A DNA stretch of 64,000 bases. Origin: Vondammii sp040505895. GTDB taxonomy: Bacteria; Pseudomonadota; Gammaproteobacteria; Chromatiales; Chromatiaceae. A model generated the notes under the pieces. That model saw nothing but the letters and a program-made list of their open reading frames with translations. It was not told the DNA's origin and did not search any database. Positions 34,201-42,564 of this stretch are shown piece by piece (position 1 is the first letter of the stretch; each line of letters starts with the position of its first letter). The position numbers were made by a program, and so were the translations under genes. The stretch spans positions 248,001-312,000 of the forward strand of contig JBEVXU010000002.1 of assembly GCA_040505895.1 (NCBI GenBank), in the 5' to 3' direction.

Positions 34201-37015
34201 CATCCTCACGACTGAGGATGGTGTTGGGATTGTCAACATAGGGTGGCGTATAGAGCAGATACTTCTCACGTTCTGGCGTCTTGACTATATTGAGCATCAC
34301 ATCAAGGTCACCGAGCTTCATCATCTCGAGAAATTCGTTCCAGGAGGGGCCGGAGACATATTCGATCTCCATTCCCACCTTGCTTGCCAGCAGATCCATG
34401 AAATCTATAGAAAGTCCTCGTGCCTGCCCCTCCTCATTGAAGTTAAAGGGCGGCCAGCTCATTTCGTTATGGACGCGGATCATGGGGGTGTCTTGCAGCC
34501 AGGCACGTTCCTCTTCTGTCAGGGCAACACGGGGAGTTTTTTTCTCCTTGGATCCGCTCAACCAGACTTGTTCAATTACACGACGTTCGGAAACATCAAT
34601 ACTAGCCAACGCCTTGTTGATCAGCCCCACCAAAGGCAATAGTGAATCCTTCTTGTGCACAGCAAACCGTTGTGGGTTTGGTGGAAAACCAGTATTTGCG
34701 GCAACAGTAAGGTTGGTGAGCTGCAGATCCTGAGCTAGCCAGAAAGAGACGACCTGGTTGCCGACATAGGCATCGGCCTTCCCCCAGGAGACATGCTCCA
34801 ATGCTTCCCGGGTGTTTTTCACGGTGACTAGATTGATGTTCGGATAATTGGTTTTTAACTTGTCGAGTATCCAGTAGCCATCCTCAACAGCTACTGTAAG
34901 CCCTGCAAGATCGGCAAGATTACTTATCTCCTTTTTGTCATCTGATGTAATGATGACATAGCGCACTTTGAAATAAGGATCGGTAAAATAAAGATAGCTA
35001 CCACGGTCACCCTTATTCGATATGGTGGCTCCAACATTCAGCGTCCCATCCTTCACCTTGTTCAACATCTCCCCGAACGAGGCAAAGGATCGCGCCTGGA
35101 ACCGGATGCCCAGGCGCTGGCCGATCAGCTCTAGGTAGTCTGCGGCGATCCCGGAATGAATCCCTTCACCGTCCATGAAATCTATCGGCGGCCATGCTCC
35201 ATCCACTCCGATCTCAATCTCTGGATGGGCCTCGAGCCAAACCGATTCCTCGGGAGTCAGTTCAACCTTTTTGCCGGATTCCCACTGTTTTCTTGGATCG
35301 TATGCTATCCATCGGTCATGGATTTCCCGGTGCTTTTCCTCGCTGATGGAGGTGAGCGCCTTGTTGAGGATACCGACCAGCTCCGGCCAGTCCTTGCGGA
35401 CGCCGTAACCAAATTCGCTGCCGACGAGATCCGTTTCCGAATCCATGCGAATGCTGCCTAGACCGTGTTTCAGGATGAGGTGATTGGCGACGGCAAAGTT
35501 GGCGATGGTGGCATCCACCTCACCTGCCGACAACGCATTCATGGCCTCAAGCGGTGTTTTCACGAAATAGGGTTCGATATCGGGGTATTTCCGACGAACC
35601 TCCTCCACATAGAAATAGTCCTTAACCAGGGCCAGTTTTCTTCCAGACAGGTCATTAAAGTCACTTACCGGTTCCTGGTCCTTGCGGCTCAGGAAAACAA
35701 CCGGAAACTTCATGTAGGGTTGGGTGAAGTTGAGGTAGGCGCTTCTTTCTTCGGTTTTTGCAAGCGTAGGCAGCGCATCGATCTCGTGCTTTTTGGCCCT
35801 GTCTATCACCTCGGACCAACTCAGCTCTGGAACGATCTGCATATCCGTTCCAAGATGTTCATTGATCAGGGCCAGATAATCGGCCGCCATGCCCGCATAA
35901 TCACCACTCCTGCCGATAAACTCGAAGGGTGGGTAGTTGGGATCAACTCCAAGGCGAATCTTCGGATGTGCCTTGAGCCAAGCCGACTCCTCCGGTGTCA
36001 GCTCAATCCTGGCTATTTGGGGTTGATAGAAGAAACCATCGTCGAAAGTGAATTTATCGGCCAGTCCGAGCTGTGTATAAATTCCGGCAACCTTTTGAAA
36101 GCGGCTTGGTTCAAAGTGGCCGATCTCTACGAAACGGGGATTGATCAGTTTTTCAGTCTGCTCGGCCTCGAAAACAAGGTGCTCCCGGGTGAAATTTTGA
36201 GTGTTGTATTTCTCCAGAATCAAATCGATGATTTCGTTTTTGTTTTCCAAGGCATACGTCCATCCCTTTAGGGTGGCCCGCCGCACCTTTTCTACCCGCT
36301 CTGGGTGTTTGCGGATCTCCTCATCGGTAGTGAACAGATTGTCACCGTAAAAGTCGATGCCATAATCACGGGGGTCAATTATATTGACAGGGAAACCATG
36401 GCTCTTAAACCAGAATGGCTGGTCGGTTGCATAGGCGAGCATGGCATCGACCCGCCCTTGCGAGAGTTCCTCGGGATTGAAGGTCTGGCGCACGCTTTCG
36501 ACCGCATCCAACCTGCCTAGGGTTTCTACGATCAAGGCCATCAACGGGGCATCGTTAGCGCCGGCGGGATCGAACATCACCCGCTTGCCTTTAAGATTAT
36601 AGGGTGTGCGAAGCCCTGATTCACGTGCAGTAAGAAAGACCAGTGGCGAGTGCTGGAAAATCTGGGCCAAAAGCACCACCGGCTGGCCCTGCTGACGCGC
36701 CAAATTCAGGCCCGTATCGGCGACACCGTATTCGCTCTCCCCGTTCAGTACCTGGTCGACATTATTGACTGATGGGTCGCGCTCGTTCAGTTCTACTTCC
36801 AGCCCCTCCTCGGCATAGTATCCCTTTTCCACAGCAGCATAGTAGCCAGCAAACTGGAACTGATGGAACCACTTGAGCTGAATGGATACTTTGTCGTCAC
36901 TCGCGCTATTCACCACTGTTGGCCATAGCAAGGCTAGAAACAAGCAGAGTGAGCCTATCAACGCAGCTATCGTGTTGCCTGAAAAGCGATGGGGAATTAT
37001 TTTCTCAGGAATCAT
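31202..37015 (-). CDS. Giant membrane sensor: NMT1 + four SBP3 + TM + four PAS, no output domain
   Basis: This 1937-residue protein has a signal segment (13-38) and an NMT1/THI5-like binding domain (about 41-330; IQLKWFHQFQFAGYYAA). Four tandem bacterial SBP family 3 domains follow at about 339-570, 585-818, 831-1063 and 1078-1308, each opening with L-T-x-E-E-x-x-W-L. One membrane helix lies at about 1325-1343 (WAIPILLIGFVIITFIVIW). Four PAS domains lie at about 1364-1480, 1490-1612, 1620-1735 and 1742-1870, and a coiled coil at 1870-1930 contains VVGRELKMIELKKEIN. All five binding domains should face the periplasm. There is no HisKA, GGDEF, EAL or methyl-accepting region. The missing kinase is probably the soluble one two genes downstream. 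The four SBP units differ enough to suggest distinct ligands or loss of binding in some. Confidence 0.92.
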   Translation of the reverse strand: MIPEKIIPHRFSGNTIAALIGSLCLFLALLWPTVVNSASDDKVSIQLKWFHQFQFAGYYAAVEKGYYAEEGLEVELNERDPSVNNVDQVLNGESEYGVADTGLNLARQQGQPVVLLAQIFQHSPLVFLTARESGLRTPYNLKGKRVMFDPAGANDAPLMALIVETLGRLDAVESVRQTFNPEELSQGRVDAMLAYATDQPFWFKSHGFPVNIIDPRDYGIDFYGDNLFTTDEEIRKHPERVEKVRRATLKGWTYALENKNEIIDLILEKYNTQNFTREHLVFEAEQTEKLINPRFVEIGHFEPSRFQKVAGIYTQLGLADKFTFDDGFFYQPQIARIELTPEESAWLKAHPKIRLGVDPNYPPFEFIGRSGDYAGMAADYLALINEHLGTDMQIVPELSWSEVIDRAKKHEIDALPTLAKTEERSAYLNFTQPYMKFPVVFLSRKDQEPVSDFNDLSGRKLALVKDYFYVEEVRRKYPDIEPYFVKTPLEAMNALSAGEVDATIANFAVANHLILKHGLGSIRMDSETDLVGSEFGYGVRKDWPELVGILNKALTSISEEKHREIHDRWIAYDPRKQWESGKKVELTPEESVWLEAHPEIEIGVDGAWPPIDFMDGEGIHSGIAADYLELIGQRLGIRFQARSFASFGEMLNKVKDGTLNVGATISNKGDRGSYLYFTDPYFKVRYVIITSDDKKEISNLADLAGLTVAVEDGYWILDKLKTNYPNINLVTVKNTREALEHVSWGKADAYVGNQVVSFWLAQDLQLTNLTVAANTGFPPNPQRFAVHKKDSLLPLVGLINKALASIDVSERRVIEQVWLSGSKEKKTPRVALTEEERAWLQDTPMIRVHNEMSWPPFNFNEEGQARGLSIDFMDLLASKVGMEIEYVSGPSWNEFLEMMKLGDLDVMLNIVKTPEREKYLLYTPPYVDNPNTILSREDVPYQDIEQLFGKTVSVPKGFFYEEVLKRDYPKIKILAVKDTLESMKAVSFGKADAAFGEFAVFNHLMTEHMMTGLVVSGEVEMGNPEFTLLNIATRKDLPILASILKKGMAAITEVEKRVIYSDWIAMAEKVDSIGPNLGLTEEEKQWLEAHQTISVVDDFAWPPFTFQDGDGKFAGIAASYFEMFTEKLGVKFQPQFGRSWAEALDAIKSRKSDILPSLIRTPEREEYMNFTRPFISFPVILATRIDSPFIDGLNDMAGKRVGVVKGYLIEKRLTEGFPQIQVTPFANVAEGVEALAEGKVDAFAGNLGVISYEKNRLGLDDIKVAAPTSIVDELSFGVRKDWPELVSILNKVIDSMTAHEKAAIKNTWMGITVQLGTQLTTVFKWAIPILLIGFVIITFIVIWNRRLKNEVVERIEAERRQDELVFELNFQKYALDQHAIVSIGDTEGNITYVNDHFCDTSGYTKEELLGQNHRMLKSGQHSDGFYKEMWETISSGQTWHSEVCNKRKGGRLYWVDASMVPFMGDTGPERYISIQTDITERKMSEEAVKQAEERSRLLLESVGEGIFGIGEDGLVNFINPEASKLLGYDADELLGQKTHPIIHHTKADGCTYPIDECPMYKSSTEGTFHKVDDELLWRKDGSSFPAQYSSVPIYKEGKLSGAVVLFSDITERISIQRDMDQFKNTLDRTLDCVFMFDSEELSFIYANEGALQQVGYTHDELMTMHPYDIKPDISVEEFKDLINPLLSGDKASLTFETVHQHKNGQKIEVEIFLQYMSSENEESRFVAIVRDITERKRAEEELQIQQQRLDMALQGANAGFWDWSVTSGELITGDTWNSMLGYSREELDERYGDTAERFGKLLHPDDAAFVWEQVQKHVDGKTELYKTEFRMLTADGSWKWILDIGKASERDADGKGKRLVGIHLDIDETKKLEAEILNSKNTAEETSKKLQLKLDEQERFERLVVGRELKMIELKKEINQLLQETGKDKRYKTENAE

Positions 37016-37373
37016 ACCGTAACCCTAATGCTAATCGTGCCGGCCACTGCATTATTCCTGTCGCCAAGGCGAAGTCCTGGAAATAAAAGGGAACGCAAAC
37101 CTCACAATAGGCCACTTTGATGGAAGAGGATGTGGGCACCGAGTCTGTTGCAGTGACCGGAGAGGCAAAGCCGTTTGGACTGATCGCAAACAACCACCCA
37201 AATCCCACCAGAAGAGGGCATTCTTACTATTCATCAATAAATAGAAACTCCATGTGCGCAGAAGGAATTAATCCCCTTAAAATACTTGTTGTTAGCACCC
37301 TAGATTGAAGTGTAGTGCAATATCCAAGGAGGTTTTTTAAAATCTTCATTTATCAAATAAACTCATTTGTATT
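37016..37373 (-). pseudogene. Intergenic region with possible remnant of a binding-protein 5' end
   Basis: No intact gene lies in these 358 bases. On the minus strand, about 37240-37052, two overlapping frames together read like a decayed exported protein start: a hydrophobic stretch, then SIKVAYCEVCVPFYFQDF, reminiscent of the first strand of an SBP3 domain. A frame change would be needed to join them. The promoter of the sensor operon must also lie here. Confidence 0.25.
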
Positions 37374-38278
37374 ATGAGTAATTTCGATTATTTGGGGCTG
37401 GATGGCAACGCGCTGAGAACGTTTATCACCGTAATGGAGGAGAGCTCTGTCTCAAAAGCCGCCACCAGGTTGGACATCACACAGTCCACCGTTAGTCATA
37501 CCCTCGATAAATTGCGCTCAGCCTTTGATGACCCATTATTCGTTCGTTCCAGACGCGGCATTATTCCAACCGCCAAGACGAAGTCTTTGCATGAGCCCAT
37601 CGAAGCGATTTTGGATGAGCTAAAGGCGCTCACCAATGAGCATGAATTCGATCCATTGACTGAAACAATCGAGTTCACCATTGTAGTAAACGATCCGCCA
37701 ATGCTGCTGATCTTTCCGACGCTACTTCAGGGCCTATACGCTGAAGGCATCAAGCCCTGGTTGCGTTTTATTCCTTCCGGACACCCCCCGGCGAATTTTC
37801 GCCGAGCTCTGCGCTGCTAACTACTGATAACACCAGCCCCGTCCAAAGGAAATGACCTCATTAAACAGGAATTGTTTCAGTCAAAAATGGTGGTCTTCTA
37901 CGACGGTAACATGAGGAAGGCGCCAAAACGCGGAAATAGTTTGATGAAAGCCGATATGTAGAGGTTCAATTCAGTCACACGGAAACCTCAGTGATGGCCC
38001 TACCTTCACTGGATAGATCAGCAAAGAATCCAGCAACAGTAGCCGTACCCAATTTCAGCCTGCTGCCAGCATTCATACAAGGTACAAAATTGATCACTAC
38101 GCAACTGGGATTCATGAGTCTTGGTGTATTGAAAGATCTCGACTCTAGTCCTTTACCGATGAAGACCAAGAGCCTGTCCATGTACATGGTATGGCATCAG
38201 CGTGATCATGACGACCTGGCTCATAAGTGACTCAGGGAACTGATACTGGATACAGCCAGGTCGATTGTTACAGATTGA
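37374..38278 (+). pseudogene. Broken LysR-family regulator
   Basis: The first 148 codons encode a good LysR helix-turn-helix (LDGNALRTFITVMEESSVSKAATRLDITQSTVSHTLDKLRS). An in-frame TAA at 37818-37820 interrupts a still recognisable effector domain (DLIKQELFQSKMVVFYDG). Later parts are in another frame (VAVPNFSLLPAFIQGTKLIT, then MYMVWHQRDHDDLAHK), and a TGA at 38228-38230 stands where family members have Trp before LRELI; the remnant ends at 38278. At least two nonsense changes and a frameshift show it is dead. The N-terminal fragment could still be translated, but a DNA-binding domain alone is unlikely to regulate normally. Confidence 0.85.
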
Positions 38279-38788
38279 TCAATGAAGATTCACGCGGTGA
38301 TATTTAACGCTTAGTTATCTGTGGGACTTCGAACTTCCGCCTATGGTCGTTGCAGGCCAGTTGACCCAGTATCCATTACGTCTGCTTTGTGCTGACAGCG
38401 GACTAAGCTCATCCAAACACTTACAGCCGCTATTGGCCGGTTAACGACCTAAGCGGAATATGAGGAAGTGGAGGTCGATTACATTTATGTGCAGGCTCAA
38501 TAGGGATCAGGACCCTGCTGAACTTCGTGAACATGTTTGCTGCCGCTTTACCCATTCTATTTGAGCCGGTTTGCGCCACCCACCCCTAAGTCACCACCGA
38601 AGTCCATAAGATACGTGCCTTTCTGCGGCGCTCTACTTGGCACTCACACCATAGCTGACGTTATCTTTCCGGAGTGCCATTCCCCGGACTCCCGCCTGCT
38701 CTCATGCAGCTTTTCGGCGCTTTCGCCCTGCGCGTTCTCTGTAGGTTCCCTGTGATTGTGGGCCGATCAATCGACAGGAACGACAAGG
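38279..38788. other. Intergenic region, degenerate, no gene
   Basis: No supported reading frame occurs in about 510 bases. A TGACAGCGGACTAAG block near 38393 recurs as GTGACAGCGGACCAAGAC near 44030, so part of it is repeat-derived. The right end (from about 38640) may include the left end of the IS91-type element, but no defined terminus was identified. Confidence 0.4.
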
Positions 38789-39193
38789 ATGTCACTCTGT
38801 GCTGCAGAGCACCATCACAATCCAACCCCTGAACCCCGCGTATACCAGCGCCGCAAACCAGAGCGCACGGCCACCTACCAGGCGGTGCAGCATCACCTAG
38901 AGAGCTGGCTGGCCCATCAGCGGGAGGCCTATCCGGATGATGATCCGGTTCCCCGGTACGTAGAGCGGGATCTGCGAAAGTACCTTGAGTGCGGCATCCT
39001 AGCCTACGGCTTTGCTCGTGCCCGTTGTGACGAGTGTGGCGATGATTTCTTGATCGCCTACTCCTGCAAAGGGCGTGGCATCTGCCCCTCCTGTAACACC
39101 AGGCGCATGGTCGAGACGGCGGCTCACCAGGTAGACCACCTGTTCCCACAGGTACCGGTACGGCAGTGGGTGATCAGCCTGCCAATGCAATAG
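38789..39193 (+). pseudogene. Truncated IS91-family transposase (N-terminal zinc domain)
   Basis: These 134 codons match the start of IS91/ISCR-type transposases: a helical lead (ERDLRKYLECGILAYGFAR), a zinc ribbon (RCDECGDD, then SCKGRGICPSCNTRRM) and HLFPQVPVRQWVISLPMQ, where the sequence stops. The HUH rolling-circle catalytic domain that should follow is absent, and downstream DNA shows no remnant of it. The element is therefore inactive. It marks a recombination point just upstream of the radical SAM gene. Confidence 0.85.
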
Positions 39194-39389
39194 ATGCCCA
39201 TAAACAGCCAATGACGGTGGCAAAAAGCCTGTCCATAACCTTAATGTCAACCTGTTATTTAGAGCGCATGATTGTAACTATTCGGCAGATTGTTGGGAGC
39301 CATGCATATCTTTGGTTGTTGTGTCGAAGAGTGTGTGAAATAAGAGACCAGATGCTAGAATTTTGGCTGTACTCAACAGGATAGCTGCG

Positions 39390-41438
39390 ATGACACTTGT
39401 TTACCTTGCCGACCTGACGCATACCACAGTGACGGTATCCAATGACTCATTCCCTCTTAATATCGGTATGGTTGCCGCTTATGCAAAGGCGCAGTTTCCT
39501 GAGATTGAGATTCAACTATTCAAATATCCCGATGATCTGATGGCGGCATTGGCTCAGCAACTGCCGGATCTATTGGGCCTCTCCAACTACCCGTGGAACC
39601 TGACACTCAGCACGGCCTTTATTGATTATGTGAAGAAACAGGATCAGCGGGTGCTCACGGTAATGGGTGGCCCTAACATGCCCTATGATCCGGCTGATCA
39701 GCAGCAGTTGCTAAGTAAAATAGGGACGGCACTGGATTTTTACTGCCTGTATGAGGGTGAAACCGCTTTTACTGAGGTGCTCAAGAGTGCCTTTGATAAG
39801 GGGTTTGATATTGCTGCCATGAAGGGAGATCAGCCTGCCGGCACGATCTATATGCACAAGGGTGTGCATGTTTCCTATAAGCCGATACCCCGGATGAAGG
39901 ATCTTGATCACTACCCCTCCCCTTATCAGACGGGGGTGCTTGATAAATTCTTTGATGACACACTGTCACCGATGATTGAGACTCACCGAGGCTGTCCATT
40001 TCGCTGTACCTATTGCCACGAAGGGCATGAGAGCTATACAAAAATACATCGCTTTTCTACTCAGCGCTGTAAGGATGATATCCGTTATATTGCCCGCCAT
40101 GTAGGGAGTAAGGTGACCAATTTTCTGGTGGCCGACCCCAATTTTGGTGTCTTCCCCCGTGATCTGAAGTTTGCCGCTGAACTGGCTGCCACACGTAAAG
40201 AGCATGGCTACCCCAAGACCGTTTTTGCCACCACGGCAAAAAATATTACAGACCGTATCATCGACATCTCACTTACCCTGGAAGATGTCTCCATGCCCAT
40301 CTGGATGTCTGCCCAATCGCTTACGGAAAAGGTGCTCGATAATATCAAGCGGCGAAATATCGATCTCTCCACCATGATCGATGTACAGCAGCGCCTCGCA
40401 AAGATTCAGTCAACGACCAAGTCGGAGCTGATCCTGAGCCTGCCCGGTGAGACGCTGGAAACTCATATACGCTCTCTGGTTCAGCTGATGGCACTTAAGA
40501 TCGACCAGATCGTCTGCTATCAACTGATGATTGTGAATGGTTCTGAGATGATGGTGGATGTGGTGGCCCATCGTGATCCTGAACTGATCTCGGGTTTCCG
40601 TATCCTGCCTCGTAGCTTCACGGAGATGGCGGGGCTGGGACGGGCTATTGAGGTGGAGGAGATTGTCGTTGCCACCAAGGATATGCCCTATGAGGCGTAC
40701 CTCAAGGCGCGTCAGATGCATCTGCTGGTCTCAATTTTCTATAACGGAAAGGCGTTCGAAGGCTTCTTCAGTTTGCAGGAGGAGTGGGGGCTGGACCTGG
40801 AGTGCTTTATCAACACCCTGCTTGATGATTTTATCATCTCAGAAGCGTTCTCTGCACTCAACAAGGCATTTCTGGATGAGACCCGCAGTGAGTTGTTCCC
40901 CAGTGAGGAGGCATTACGCCACTATTATGCAGAAGACGAGCACTTTCAGCAGCTGTTCGATGGTTCCCGGGGGAGTAACCTGCTGCAAAAATACACAAGT
41001 ACTGTATATATGCGTTACGGTGAGTGCCTGGTGGCGCTAATCGCTGGCAGTATGCTCAAGGTCGGTCCCGCTTCACCACCATTTACAGATCAAGTTGCGG
41101 ATCTGAGGCATTATTACCGGTTGCTCTTTGCCGAGTTTCTTAATCCAGAGCGCCGCACTATCACCACTCGTGGTAAATTTAAGCATGATGTCATGGCATG
41201 GCTGAAGAGTGACAGACCACTTACCGCCTTTGAGGAGAAAGAGGGAGTGGAATTTTCCTTCACCACAGCACTCGGGCAGTTTCATCTATTGGAAGATTAC
41301 CTGGAGCGGTTGGGTCGCAATGAACAGGCGTTCGGCAAGATTATGACCCGTCTTTGGCTCTGTGAGATGTATCGGCAGCCCTCTCGCTCTTCGGTGGTCG
41401 GTTCTGACCCTCAACAAGGTCGATCTTGCCCTCTATAG
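39390..41438 (+). CDS. Orphan radical SAM protein with N-terminal B12-binding-like domain
   Basis: This 682-residue protein has an N-terminal Rossmann-like region (about 1-160; NIGMVAAYAKAQFPEIEIQLF, LTVMGGPNMP, YEGETAFTEVL) as in cobalamin-binding radical SAM enzymes, but the DxHxxG cobalamin-ligand motif is not evident. The radical SAM core has C202-x3-C206-x2-C209 (HRGCPFRCTYCH), and ELILSLPGET is typical of the later barrel. A long C-terminal region (about 430-680) is unfamiliar. The ATG at 39390 has AGGA upstream. No peptide, glycosyltransferase or transport gene is adjacent that would indicate a natural-product role. It sits between an IS91 remnant and a repeat-rich gap, consistent with recent acquisition. 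Confidence 0.85.
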   Translation: MTLVYLADLTHTTVTVSNDSFPLNIGMVAAYAKAQFPEIEIQLFKYPDDLMAALAQQLPDLLGLSNYPWNLTLSTAFIDYVKKQDQRVLTVMGGPNMPYDPADQQQLLSKIGTALDFYCLYEGETAFTEVLKSAFDKGFDIAAMKGDQPAGTIYMHKGVHVSYKPIPRMKDLDHYPSPYQTGVLDKFFDDTLSPMIETHRGCPFRCTYCHEGHESYTKIHRFSTQRCKDDIRYIARHVGSKVTNFLVADPNFGVFPRDLKFAAELAATRKEHGYPKTVFATTAKNITDRIIDISLTLEDVSMPIWMSAQSLTEKVLDNIKRRNIDLSTMIDVQQRLAKIQSTTKSELILSLPGETLETHIRSLVQLMALKIDQIVCYQLMIVNGSEMMVDVVAHRDPELISGFRILPRSFTEMAGLGRAIEVEEIVVATKDMPYEAYLKARQMHLLVSIFYNGKAFEGFFSLQEEWGLDLECFINTLLDDFIISEAFSALNKAFLDETRSELFPSEEALRHYYAEDEHFQQLFDGSRGSNLLQKYTSTVYMRYGECLVALIAGSMLKVGPASPPFTDQVADLRHYYRLLFAEFLNPERRTITTRGKFKHDVMAWLKSDRPLTAFEEKEGVEFSFTTALGQFHLLEDYLERLGRNEQAFGKIMTRLWLCEMYRQPSRSSVVGSDPQQGRSCPL

Positions 41439-41624
41439 GGTATTGCTATGGTTCACAATCTCTTGCATGGTCTGCTCCTGATGAAACCTGTGTAATGAGG
41501 TTGAGCAGGAACCGGGCCACTTTTATATTATCTATATAATCAGTGCGTTAGTGGCTTTATGGGTGGGGTGCGTAACTGGATTTTTTGCAAAAGGAGTTGC
41601 GCTTTGCGAATGCTTTATATTGAG

Positions 41625-42020
41625 TGGCTATACACAATAATCTGAGACTGGCTGGAGCAAACTTGTTCACAAAGAGTCAAGAGTGTCGCTACCTCGTGAA
41701 AGATTTTGGGACGTCCAAGTCCCCAAAATCAACTCGCCTACGCGACAGCCGTTATGCCCCGACCGTCCTGCGTCCGCCACGATTCCGTATTGCACATTGC
41801 AGCAGAGCTGCTTGTGCACTACTCCATCATGACTCCCTCAATGACTCTACGGCGTTTCGGATGCGCTCTTTGTATGCCCTACATCACTCCCTATCGGTCG
41901 CAATTCCGGCCATACAACCGCGCCTACGCCTATCGGGGACTAATCGCCTCGGCTTTCAGCCTTCCATGGCGATCAGCGAAGGCAGGGTGCCTGATCGCGA
42001 ATAAATTCGCTCCTACAGGG
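41625..42020. repeat. Expanded REP-family element
   Basis: The left end TGGCTATACACAATAATCTG and GAGCAAACTTGTTCAC match the REP-type element at 18469-18615. The right part ends CGCGAATAAATTCGCTCCTA as in the inverted arm. About 300 bases of unrelated, non-coding sequence separate the arms, and the outer right terminal repeat is missing. Confidence 0.6.
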
Positions 42021-42271
42021 AGACGGTAGGGGTCGTAGTCAAACCGCGCAACAGGTGGTGGATAAAATCAATGCGATCAGGCGATTTGACTCTAACCCCG
42101 TACCCCCTTGAGTAGTCTAATAAAAAGTCATGTTTGTGATACCCCCTTATATAACGCTGTAGGGATAACTGTGATAAATCGGGAAGAGGTTAAGCCAAAA
42201 GGGAAGAAGCGGGAAGGCGAAACTAAAAGGAGTTTAAAATAACCAAAACGGGTGGCGGGCTACTCATTAGC

Positions 42272-42345
42272 TGTAGTAATTCAGACCTGATCTGTCACAG
42301 ACTGTCTGTGTCATTGGGTCTGCGATGCAATCATAGCGACAATTG
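42272..42345. repeat. Family D extragenic repeat
   Basis: It begins TGTAGTAATTCAGACCTGAT and shares ACAGACTGTC and the GCGAC...ATTGAAG end with 25968-26043. Sequence to about 42430 (CGCTTTGTGGTGTTTTCTGC) resembles text near 44003-44030, so the repeat unit may be longer than the block given. Confidence 0.6.
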
Positions 42346-42564
42346 AAGCCACATTGTGGCTGTAAACACTGAAATTCCTTACGGCCGCTTTGTGGTGTTT
42401 TCTGCCTTTAGTTGCTTCCTACATCCAAAGCAGACTTAACAACCTTCTGGTTGGAAGGCGGCGGTACTGCATGGATGGTGCTAAGGCCTAGCTTCCGGTC
42501 TGGGTATTTCCCCCTGAGGATAATAGGCGAGAGTCCGTTGCATTTGGCGTAGTATACTCTCTCT

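Larger units (their letters stand above)
41439..42564. other. Repeat-rich gap of 1.1 kb
   Basis: No gene is supported. The region contains a long REP-family derivative (41625-42020) and a family D repeat (from 42272). Between them is AT-rich sequence with an AAGGAGTTTAAAATAA stretch that is not followed by an open frame. The promoter of the MYG1-family gene should lie near 42520-42560. Confidence 0.5.

Noticed and set aside
35465..36271. Plus-strand frame opposite the giant sensor (268 codons)
   Set aside because: It is antisense to the first SBP and NMT1 domains; no domain or initiation site supports it.
41624..42029. Two overlapping plus-strand frames in the 41.6-42.0 kb gap
   Set aside because: The DNA is a REP-family derivative; the proteins read as translated repeat and have no start signals.
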